From Metaphire vulgaris (taxonomy: Eukaryota; Annelida; Clitellata; Crassiclitellata; Megascolecidae): a stretch of DNA of 64,000 nt. The stretch's first letter is position 1; each line of letters starts with the position of its first letter. The stretch spans positions 14,405,945 to 14,469,944 of the forward strand of contig CM030852.1 of assembly GCA_018105865.1 (NCBI GenBank), given 5' to 3'. The translations under genes and the position numbers were made by a program. The notes under the pieces are model-generated. The model was given only the letters and a program-made list of their open reading frames with translations. It did no database searches and was not told the origin of the DNA. Of the stretch, positions 43,301 through 55,782 are shown piece by piece.

Positions 43301-46300
43301 GTTTGAAGTGAATGAATGTGCTTAATCACACAGAATGTACTCATGGTTATCTTTAAAAATTCAAAATATGAATCCTGTTTGTTAGCGTTATGTTTTAAGA
43401 CGAAAAACGTTTTATATCGTTCAACCACCGTGACCTAGCAAACACCCGATTGGTTGTCATGGAGATGATGAAATCTCCTAAATGAACCACGTGCATCGAT
43501 GAGATTGTATCGCTGTATTTTGTTGTTGCTTGCAGAGTACTGTACTGTTGGCAAAGACCAGTTCAAGGAGGGAAAGACGCCATATATCGAGAAAGACAAT
43601 CAGCCTGGATTTACCGAAGGCGACGAGACGGTGGAAGAAGGAGACCTTGTTGATCCAGGCTATATAATACGGGTCGACGAGTGTAACGAATGGTAAATTT
43701 CGATTCCTAGCAATGATTCGCACACAGTTGTTCGAAGGCTGCTTTCTTTTCGGTTGATCTCAATCACCGTCTATTTCTCAGCAACGATTATAGTTACTTA
43801 AACTTCATGTCAGTCAGATGTGTGGCGTCGGCGCGACGACATTAACTCCTCGCTATTGATCTACAAGAGATAGTGGCCTAATTTTTCAAAAAACTTGATT
43901 AGCAGATGCTCTTCACTTCTCTGTCAAAAGTGCTAGCCATTCACACTTCTGCCAATACCATTCTCTGTAGATAAAAATGTTCTTTAAAATGCCCAATTTA
44001 CGCATTAGAGAATGCCACAGGCAAAATTCGGAATGCCAAGCACTTTTATCTACAAGAGATAGTGCCCTAATTTTTGAAAGAACTTGATTAGCAGGTGCTC
44101 TTCACTTCTCTGTCAAAAGTGCTAGCCATTCACACGTCTGCCAATACCATTCTCTGTAGTTTAAAAATGTCCTTTAAAATGTCCAATTTACGCATTAGAG
44201 AATACCACAGGCAAAATTCTGAATGTCAAGCACTTTTGATATAAAACTACAGAGATTGGTATTGGCAGACGTGTGAATGGCTAGCACTTTTGATTTCCCT
44301 ACCCTATCCCAAGGGGTACCCCTACCCCTAGCCCTATGGGTGCCACTACCCCTAGGGGTACCTCTAACCCTAGCCATACCCCTAGGGGTACCCATTCTTT
44401 TACCCCTAGGGGTACGCCTACCCTTAAGTTTATTCGAATGCCTCTGGACAGAATGTTACTAAATTATAAGAAGTGTCAATGTTCAAAATTTCATGCTTTT
44501 ATCCACAAAATGAACAATCATACGGCTTATCAACTGTACTACAGGGACTATAGTTACTTATAAGCTTCATGTCAGTCAGATGTGTGGCGTCGGCGACGAC
44601 GACATTAACTCATCGCTAATGAACACTCCTTTCAAAGTCTAATTTTGAATCTGAAAGCATTGTTCAGAATTAATCGTAATCGTGTTCTTTTTTCTCTTTT
44701 CCTCTTAGTCGCTGCACTGAATCCTTCTCGTTCAAATGTTACGTACGTATCACGTCATTGTTTTCTATTGCTTCATGGCCGTTTGATATATGTTAGCCAT
44801 GCTACATTCTGTGGTTTTGGAATTTCCTGGTCGCGATAAACCTGTTGAGTAAAATGTGTAGTCACTGTATCGTTGAACTGCTCTTTTAATGTCATCGTCT
44901 TCGTCTTTTAGGACATCGATAACAGTTGGAGCGACATCGACGACCCGTGTCAGAGTCACGTATGCATAGAGGGCAGTATTGTGGACTCGAATGGCACGAG
45001 AAACTATTGTCAATGTCCCGAGGTATGGAAATCCGTCTTTCGAAAATCTGAATAACAAAATGATACTAAATCAAGCTCGATGTGATAACGGGCGTTCATT
45101 TCTGTCGTTGGCATCTATCTGGGGTGGGAAGACGGCAGAAGTGGTTACACGCTAGGCATACACGCTGGCGGAACGGGTTCAACTCTCGTAGGAGCCCCTA
45201 AAGTCGACTCAGCCTTACTCGCAAATGGGAGGTTATAACATCAAATTGAAGAGTTAAAGTGCGGGCCTTGACGTTTGACTGGCAACCTACTATAGGTTAA
45301 TGGTGTGTGCCACTCGCTGTATGCCTAAATGACCGGAGATCAGCGGCGGTCCAAACGCTCAAAATTGAGTATGGAAAAACTACTTTATATCTATCTGATA
45401 TGATATGATATATGAAAGTTAATTTCTTAGGCGCAGTTAAGAAAACAAATGCGCCAAAATGCTGGCTAGCTGTAACCTTTGCTCAACTCTCGGTGATCTA
45501 CGATGTAGACGTTATTTGAACCTGCTTGACGTAAGTGTGCTCATTATACTTTTTCCAGAGTGAGCTTGTGAAGCAGCCGTATCCGACGTGCTGTTCGTGT
45601 CTGGGTAAGCATCTGGTTCTTCAAGAATACAGCCAGCGCCTAGTCACTCTCGGCTCGAATTCCACAATCGATTTAGTTTTCTTCTCCTTATGAACATTGC
45701 TTCTCCACATTACACGGCAAATTGTTTGTTTTTTGAATAATTGAAATCGTCGCGTGTATACTTTGAGCGACCATCGATGTATAATATGTGATGTGGTTTA
45801 CAGTCGTATTTATTGACGCGTTTTGTCGCTTTCAGATATCACCACAAAGTCTCCACCGACCACCAAAACAACAGGTGTGTGTAGGATGACTAATACCGTG
45901 TGCTGTCAAGATATTTCGATGATATATCAACGAACGGGCAGATATTTGGAAAGTATGCCGAAGGCGTGAAACGATACTTGTTGTTATTTTCAGGAACGGG
46001 TCCGACAACCAGAACAAGGCGTCCGACAACCCCAGGAACTGGTCCGACAACCACGACAACGGGTCTGACAACCTCAAGACCTACTCTAACATCCATAGGA
46101 ACTGGTCCTTCTCCATCAGGATCTGGTCCCTCGACCACAATATCGGCTCCGACGATCTCAGGATCAGTTCCGGCAAAGACATCAACGGTTCCGGCAACAA
46201 CTGGAAAGGGTCCGACAACCTCAGGAACGGGTTCGGCAACCACAGGAACTATTCCGTCTACGAGAGGTAATGGAGTCGCTTTTCAAAATGCAAAGTATTG

Positions 46301-47370
46301 TCGGTCGGTCGTTTGTTTCCGCATTTATTCGATTCTTGAAATTCCCCCGTCTCTGCCGACGCTTTATGCCCTATGTAGATAGCGCTTAAGTAGTTTTCCG
46401 TGCTCGACGCTAACGTTGCGAATGTTGTGGTTCGTTTACTGTTAATCTGTTATAATGTTCTCGTTTATATTTGTACCGACCACGTAACCTACTGTACAAT
46501 TAAAAATGCAGCAACACCGTCATCTCCTTCCCTTTCGATGAGTAACGCGAATCGGAGTGTTGACTGGAGTTCCTTTAACTTATTTTTCGTCTTATTTACA
46601 CGTTTCTTTTAATCTGATGTGTCACTTAATTAGTTTGGTTTTTAAATCACACATTGTTTTTCACTGTACGGTATTTCTATGTCACTGTCTTTTTATGCTA
46701 TATCTTGATGCAAAATTGCCTTTTTATTGCGGCGTTCAATGTGTTAATTGAAGGTGTTAATTGATGGTGTTAATTGCCTGTCGTCTCTCGTGCATTCGAT
46801 AGGGTATTAATTGTTTTCTTCCCTCAATAGGCCTATGTCAATCTTTTTCATATAAAAGGATTCGTATATTGTAGAAATATTGCTGCCTATTAATTACATC
46901 AGCAACATTCGTCTTATTTGCTTAAGCAACTTCGGTTGTCATAGTCAGACTTTAGAATTCCCCGAATCGCTCTCGATTTTTAGGCTTCTGTGTTGTCGAG
47001 GGCCTCGACGAAGATGTCTACATCGAAAATGACGGCGTTCCGGGAAGAACGGACGGCGATGCGAGTGTCTTGCCTGGCGACCACATCGAGCACTACCTGA
47101 AGCTACGCGTTAGCGAATGCCGGGAATGGTGCGCTGCAATAATTGTATTTAATTAATCGGGAGCTTTTTTGAAATTGTGTCCAAGGCTTTCGAATTCCAT
47201 ATGCTTGCATTAAATGACGGATGTTATAAAGCTAAGTAAGTCTTGAGGTTGACTTGGTTCTACTAAATTACCATTGTATATCTGTTTTATTCTATTGCAT
47301 TGATCACATTTAAAGTGTCGATTACCAAATGAATGAAGGATGTATGGACGTAATAATAATAATAATAATA

Positions 47371-47407
<37 letters not shown>

Positions 47408-47566
47408 CACTTCTATAGCACCAATATAGCACATTTTTAATACCCGAGTGTAGACCTATCAATCGATGGTACTTAAATCCGTCCGCGTAAGACCAGGTCA
47501 TTCCAGAGATCAGTCAGAGATCAGACAGACTATGGAGGATTAATAGTAGCAGTAGACAGACTAGTG

Positions 47567-47602
<36 letters not shown>

Positions 47603-47633
47603 CAGTAGTGGTGGTGGTTGGTAGTAGTAGTAA

Positions 47634-47674
<41 letters not shown>

Positions 47675-47750
47675 TAGTAGTGGTGGTAGTAGTAGTAGTG
47701 GTGGTAGTAGTAGTAGCAGTGGTAGTAGTGGTAGTAGCAGTAGTAGTAGC

Positions 47751-47844
<94 letters not shown>

Positions 47845-49647
47845 ATAGCCGCGTGAGGTGCTATACAATAACTGGGATCATATTATAACCCGGTTTGTCC
47901 TCCGGTTGAAGGGACGTAGCCCCCTTATTGCCACTACGATTTCCCACATTTTCAAGTGAAAACTAGGACATACAATTTAAACAATGAATCCAAGAACTGC
48001 ATGTAATACAAGTAAAAGTTTACTTTGCTTACAGTCAATGCCGGAACACAGATAAGATTGACTGCTACGTAAGTATAAAAGTACATTTCATATTAAGGTG
48101 TTTATCATGGTAGTGACTTATGCCTCTCGGATAAACCTGCCGCAAATTTGAAGTTGTCTGTCAAATTTCATCAGCTTTACCTTGATAGTACAGTTGATAA
48201 GCCGTATGATTGTTCATTTTGTGGATAAAAGAATGAAATTTTGAACATTGACACTTCTTATAATTTAGTAACATTTTGTCCAGAGACATTCGAATAAACT
48301 TAAGGGTAGGGGTACCCCTAGGGGTAGGAAAATGGGTACCCCTAGAGGTATGGCTAGGGGTAGAGGTACCCCTAGGGGTAGTGGTACCCATAAGGCTAGG
48401 GGTAGGGGTACCCCTTGGGATAGGATAGAGAAATCAAAAGTGCTAGCCATCCACACGTCTGCCAATACCATTCTCTGTAGTTTTATATCAAAAGTGCTTG
48501 GTATTCAGAATTTTGCCTGTGGTATTCTCTAATGCGTAAATTGGACATTTTAAAGAACATTTTTAAACTACAGAGAATGGTATTGGCAGACGTGCGAATG
48601 GCTAGCACTTTTGAAAGAGAAGTGAAGGGCACCGGCTAATCAAGTTTTTTTAAAAATTATGGCACTGTCTCTTGTAGATCAAAAGTGCTTGGCATTCAGA
48701 ATTTTGCCTGTGGTATTCTCTAATGCGTAAATTGGACATTTTAAAGGACATTTATAAACTACAGAGAATTTTTATTGGCAGACGTAGGAATGGCAGGTAC
48801 TTTTGATAGAGAAGTGAAGAGCAACTGCTAATCAAGTTTTTTCGAAAAATTAGGCCACTATCTCTTGTAGATCAAAAGTGCTTGGCATTCAGAATTTTGC
48901 CTGTGATATTCTCTAATGCGTAAATTGGACATTTTAAAGGACATTTTTAAACTACAGAGAATGGTATTGGCAGCATTACTCATGGGGATGAACAATTGTG
49001 CCAGTTTTCATCACAATCTGAGATGGTGACGTCCGATTTTATTCAAAAGCGTGTTGATTTGATGCGGAATTACCCTTTTCGTATTTTAGTTTCGAAGGAA
49101 AAGCGAAATGAAATGATAATTTTCATATCTGTACACTCCATAAGCACAATTATTACTTAGTATTGTTTATTTGGCACTGTATCGATTGTCATTTGTCTAC
49201 GTACTGCAGCTCAAGCGGATTTTTTTTACAAATTATCAAGAAAATTTATGGTGCCAAATTGCATGGTAAGAAATAACAAAAACTTGTGTATCCTTTGGAG
49301 AAATTGTTCAGGGCCATGTACCCTATAACTGTGCCAAGTGGCATGCTTTTATCCAGAAGTGAACGATTCTTGGCTTTTATGGACTTTAGCCACTAAACTA
49401 TGATGAGTTCATGAATGCATGACTATGTCTATGACTATATCTATGCATGACTATTAAGTCATGCATAGAATTGAGGTGTTTCGCACCTACAGATTCAGGT
49501 TTATAATGAACCTCTTATAAAAAAATTTCTCATATTTTCGTGAAGTCACTAATATTAAATCAGTCGGAAAGGGGGGCATGCAGATTTTGATACCAATTCT
49601 AGTATTGAAGGTCATATGTATAGGCCTATATATAGGCCTATATTGGA

Positions 49648-49694
<47 letters not shown>

Positions 49695-52600
49695 GTGGAG
49701 AAAGATAAATCAGAGACTACACTTCGGTGAGTTAATTCCATCGTCATCAATCCAGAATATTCAGTGATTAGTAGAATTTGATTCATGATTACCTACAAGT
49801 ACCTAGCCACTTAGACCTATAGCCGTTGAATATCTGAATATTCTAACTGTAGATACTGTATAGTTGGAAAGTTTGCATCAATTTATATAATTACCCATTT
49901 TTGCTTAAATGAAATCCTTAGGCTGTTTGTCGAAATCCTATGTGTCTTTTTCTTCAGGACATTCCAGGCAGCTGGAGTGACGATAGCGACAGATGTCTGG
50001 AGTCCTTCTGTAGCGAGGGCAGAGTTGAGCAGACCAATAAGACGAACTCTTGCAATTGCTCAGAAGTGAGAAGCATACACTTTTCCTATTCAACGAAGAC
50101 ACCATAGAAGCACAACAGACACATTGCTAATAACATTTTTCATTAATGTTTTATGTTTTATTAATGGAAACTGGGTTTGCATGTTTATGAGCTAACTACA
50201 TGTAGATCCGTGCCAATTGCAAATACTATTGCCTATTTATTAACGTTAAGTCTATTACACTGTGGGGGACGGTGGATTTGTTTGCGCGATGGATTTTTGC
50301 CATGTAATCGGAGGGTAGGCCATGGGTTCGAATCGTATCCCTAGTCACTGCGTAGCGACATTAGGCAGGTTGTTCATCCCTAATTGTCTGATGTCTTGAT
50401 ATGAAGGCAAAAGCACGCCTCCTCCTCCCCTCACTCACCACATTCCTGGGTGGCGCAACTGCTAATTCAACCTCCTTAGGACGATAGAACTCAAAATCAC
50501 CATCATCACTGCTACTGCTCTTGCAGAGCAACATAACGCAAAGAAGAAATTTGACAAAAGAAGCAGTTCTAACTTAATTTTAATTAAATTAATTTTGTAG
50601 AATTCCGCAATAGTTTCTCGTCCACCGCCAGAATGTTGCGACTGCATTTCAGGTAATGATTGCCGCCGCTGGCTTATTCTCTTTTCTCACATAACAACTC
50701 TCTAGCTGTTATAAGACTCTCCTGTCCCCATGGAAGCTTCATTGTTTTCCATCGTAATTTCATGCTCCTTTAATGTCTTCAATACCTTAATTTTGGTTCT
50801 TCTATCCTTCTCTTTGTAATCATAGAAGGTAGTCACTTAGGAACAGTTTGCCATTCAGTGGTCCTGACTGACACAGATTTCTAATATATTATAATTTTAA
50901 AATTTATATAAAACACACACACGACTAATCGGTGATATGATTAAGGAATTTAGATGTAAGAGTCTTTGTCAGTTGAATTTTCTCTTAATTTTTTATGCTA
51001 TTTGATAGCTTTCATAGAGAATAAAACCCTACCTGATTGTGTTTGATGGATTAGTTCTCACTCGCCTTGAAAACCGGTCAATTTATTTGCGATTATTTTC
51101 AGTGTTAGGAGTGATCTTAGATCAAAAGATCAAAGATCACGATCTAAGATCACAATTCATGATCTTTGATCTTTGATCTAGATCACTTTTTACTAGTGAT
51201 CTTTGACTCTGATTTAAAATCACTTTTTCAGTGATTTTGATCTTCATTATCAACAGAAGATCAAAGATCAAATTATATGTATTCTCCCAACTAAGTCAAT
51301 CAAAGCACTTCTGTGTATTGAGTAAAATGGCGGACAAATCAAGCATTTGGACCTCAATGATTATGTTACAAAGTTACATGTTACAAAGTTACATGTTAGT
51401 GCAGCCGGTGCAGATGATGAGGATTATGGGTATGACCCTGGCATTAGTACTGGCACTGCCACTGGGACTCAGGGGGGAGGCTTGCTCAGTTGCAACTGGT
51501 CGTGAAAATGCAGTCAAGATAGAGGTCATGCACTACCTGAATAACCCAAATAAGGAACTTTCTAGCTTGTTGGCATACCCACATGTCAAGGCAGCATTTG
51601 TGAAATATAAGACAACCCTGCCATCTTCTGCCCCTGTCGAAAGACTTTTTAGTATTGGAGGTTTGATAGCTACACCGCGAAGAAACAGGTTGTCTGACGC
51701 AACGTTTGAGCGTCTGCTCATGCTGAAAATGAACTGCGTGTTTAACACTGACTGTGAACTGACAGTTAGTTGCTAAAATTGTTATGAACTGTTTTCAGTT
51801 GTGTTAGTAACTTAGTATTACAAAAGTTTATGCATCGTACAGTGGACATTTGTATCGTTATCATACGTGATACGTCATACATGATATAATAACTATATTT
51901 GTATGATCTTTGATCTTAGATCACTTTTTAAAGTGATCTTGATCTTAGATCATTTATACTCTAGTGATCTTTGATCTTGATCTTAGATCAATTTCTCTCT
52001 AGTGATCTTGATCTTTGATCAAGATCATTTTACAAGTGATCTTTCCTAACACTGATTATTTTATTAACCTCATTAAAGATTATACTGTAAGTTACTTGCT
52101 TCATAATAATGGGCGCCCGCACATTGGGGCAAGAAGGGGATACATGCCCCCCTGGAAAATGCAAATACCGATATTTCACATTGAAATTTGAAAAACTTGC
52201 TAAAATATTAACTGTGACCATTGTGTTAACATGTGTTTTGCCCCTCCTGGAAAAATTTAAGTGATGTCACTGCGACCATTGTGTTTTGCCCCTCCTGGAA
52301 AAATTTCTGCGGGCGCCCATGTTCATAATAACTGTTATTACGAAGAATGAGTCTAATAAATGTTCAAGATCATACGTACACAGTAATCACTTCCAGCAGA
52401 TTGGTACGAAGTTATGACATTAAAAGATTATTTCCGACATTCAATTTTATAAGAAGATTCTCATTCGACATATTATATCGAGATCGGTCAGAATGGGACA
52501 GAGCTATGGAGGAAAAGTCGATTGGAAGAGTAGCTTGGACATGGAAACTTCTGTTATTATCTAAAATCTTCTTCGGCGCCGTAAACATGCCCTCTGAGCA

Positions 52601-53640
52601 GAGGCGTAGCGTCCCAATGGCTACTATGGCTTTAGCCATGGGTGGCACACATGATGGGGCGGCAAATTTAGGAAGCGACCTTTTTTGTTTGTAGGGTTGT
52701 TGATGAGCTTTGGCGAAGGCGAAGGGGACAGCAAAATGTAGAAGGGCGGCAAATTCAGCTGCGACAACTTTTTATGCTTCTCGGGTTGTGTCGAGGAGTT
52801 TTAGGGAAGGGGTGGCAAAATATAGAAGGGGCGGCAAATTCAGCAGCGACGACCTTTTTTATTTTTTTGTTTGTCAGGTATAGTAAGAGCAAATTGGGGC
52901 GGCATTTTTTCAGGAGTCATGGACGGCAAGGGTGCACGCTACGCCACTACCTCTGAGCAGAGGCCGTTTGATGTTAGGCTCCGTAAAATGCTTATTTCGT
53001 TTTAACATTTCTCTCTTTGGAAATCTGTTTCAGTCTCTGGAACGACGCCGGAACCAGCAGGTAACGACCTGACAATTCAGTAACCAAGGAAACTATTGCT
53101 ATTGTTATTGTTCGTGACAATTTATATAGCGCCGTATTATAGCAGGGGCTAACGTCAAAGGCGTTTTACACGGAGCGTGGATGGATGGATGGATGGATGG
53201 ATGGAATGAATGAATGAATGAATGAATGAATGAATGAATGACACCGTTTGACCTATATAATTTCTCTAAATCACGATATCTTCAGGCATTGATCAGTACA
53301 AAGGTCTTTGGCAAACAACAGTCGTCTGTTTGAGGATGGAAGTTGACAGAGTGGTAACACCGACGGCGTGTGAGAACCGAAAGTTGCGTGTTCGATACCC
53401 GCGCTAGTCCTAAGATTGACTGAGCCTTCACTCGCCAGATGGCAGTGGTAAATGAGTAGCAATGAATGCCCGTGTCAGATAGCATAGGACGCAATACGCT
53501 GGCTATTATATAGCATTGCAACAGCGCCGCTATAATAATTATGAATCCCCCTCGCCTTCAGGTAGAAGTCAGGGAAGGACTTTGGCTTTTGACTCATCTG
53601 TTTCATTGCATTGCCATATTGTAAGCACATGAAGCATACG

Positions 53641-53693
<53 letters not shown>

Positions 53694-55708
53694 CATAATC
53701 ATCATCATCATAATAATAATAATCATCATAATAATAATCATCATCATAATCATAATCATAATCATAATAATAATAATAATCATAATAATCATAATAATCA
53801 TAATCATAATAATCATATTGTCAAATAGGATTTGACATTTTACCAACTTTAATCTGCCTCTGATTTCCCCTTCATCGAACTACAGGGTGGCGCCAAAAAA
53901 ACCGGACTATTTTAAAATGCCAAACCTAATGTGCATGGGGGGCGCAGCAGGGTGGACCAGGTGGGCCATGGCCCACCCAATATTTAGGCCCAATGGGCCA
54001 CAATGTGTTTGGCCCACCCAATTTCAATTGGCGAATTACAATGTTTTGTGGAACTAATAACCCCAAATCTCCAATATATTGGCATAATATTGCCATATGA
54101 GATGTCACAGATGTGGAAGACCATTCAAAATTATTATATTTATATAACGCAACTGTGTTTTCTCAATGATCGATTGATCGTAACGGCAAGAATTTCTCGC
54201 TGCGCTGTCTTGACTCTGAAATATTGACCATGTTGGCCCACCCAAAATTTGGCTTGTGGCGCCCTCCATGGTTTTAATTTGTTTCATCACTCTTCTGGAC
54301 TTTTGCATATCTATAGCCTACTGTAGCACTAGCATTGTCCAATTTCAAACAGGGTATCAATTTTATAATATTTGTGTGGTCTATAAAACCTGTAATAGAA
54401 GAAACCAGCTCTCTTAAGCGCCATCTTATCTCTCGATTGATTTTTTAGACATTTGACAGAGAATAGATTTCTGAAAGACTTTGTATAGTGTCGTTTCAAA
54501 TGGCTCATTTTTTTCGTGGCATTTCGAAAGCTCTAGAAAAAAATTGAGACAGAATGTATTGACAATTCTAGTAGGGTTTAACACAGCAAAGATGGGGACA
54601 CAAGAATATGTGGTTTTAATTCATTTCATCACTCTTCTGAATTTTTGCATATCTATAGCCCACTGTAGCACTAGTCCTTGCATTGTCCAATTTCAAACAG
54701 GCCATGTTGTCTCACCCAATATTTGGCTTGTGGCGCCCTCCATGCTAATGTGACTAGTCCGGTTTTTTGCGCCACCCTGTATTATGTATCTCACACTCAT
54801 TGATGATTTTATGCAAAACTTGAATCGCGCGACTTTTATGCCTCGTTTAGAATTCTGCATCATAAGCGGTCACCCGGAACAAACGTATCTCTTGGAAACG
54901 GACGGAGAAGATGGACCAACACTCGGGGACGACGCAATGGAGGCGGGAGATGAACTTCAACCTGGTCAGATCTATTACACGGACGAATGCAACGCCTGGT
55001 AGAGTATTCACTTCTTAATCCCCCCCCCCCCCCCGATGTCCACTGTCTTTATATATTTATAACAGATTTTGATTTATGTTCCTGATGTTTCAGTAAATCG
55101 GGTTTATTCACATCCCGTCGGTTTTCACACAGCACTGTTAATAATATTAATCTAAGCTAATTGTTTCTTTTTCAAATCCAGTGGCGGCTCCACAGGGGAC
55201 CCGAGGAGCCCGTGCCCCTATTGAGTGCCTGCCCCCAGTGACCCCCCTTTTGGGGCCATATACTTAATTCCATAGGCGGATTTAGAGTTTAATATTTGGG
55301 TAGGCTAGTATGGGGGTCTGGGGGTGCCATCCAGCACGAGTGCCATCCAGCACGCGTGCCATCCAGCACGGGTGCCATCCAGCACGCGTGCCATCCAGCA
55401 CGAGTGCCATCCAGCACGCGTGCCATCCAGCACGGGTGCCATCTAGCACGGGTGCCATCCAGCACGCGTGCCATCCAGCACGAGTGCCATCCAGCACGCG
55501 TGCCATCCAGCACGGGTGCCATCCAGCACGAGTGCCATCCAGCACGCGTGCCATCCAGCACGAGTGCCATCCAGCACGCGTGCCATCCAGCACGGGTGCC
55601 ATCCAGCACGGGTGCCATCCAGCACGGGTGCCATCCAGCACGGGCGGTATGAAAGACAATGTTTTTCAACACCGGAGAAATCCTACTAAACCACTTAATA
55701 TATATTCA

Positions 55709-55782
<74 letters not shown>

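Noticed and set aside
198..46266. Interpretation as several separate tandem genes
   Set aside because: No start codon with signal peptide, stop or polyadenylation signal is found between cassettes, and phase-1 borders connect all cassettes in one frame down to the CTCK exon.
47530..47868. Poly-Tyr/Ser/Val frames, and similar Ile, Arg/Glu, His frames at 53475-53846, 61441-62076 and 62455-62656
   Set aside because: All are translations of trinucleotide or dinucleotide microsatellites.
50262..50475. A functional tRNA gene
   Set aside because: A B-box-like motif is present but no cloverleaf with acceptor stem could be drawn. The SINE-like reading fits better because a second related copy exists.
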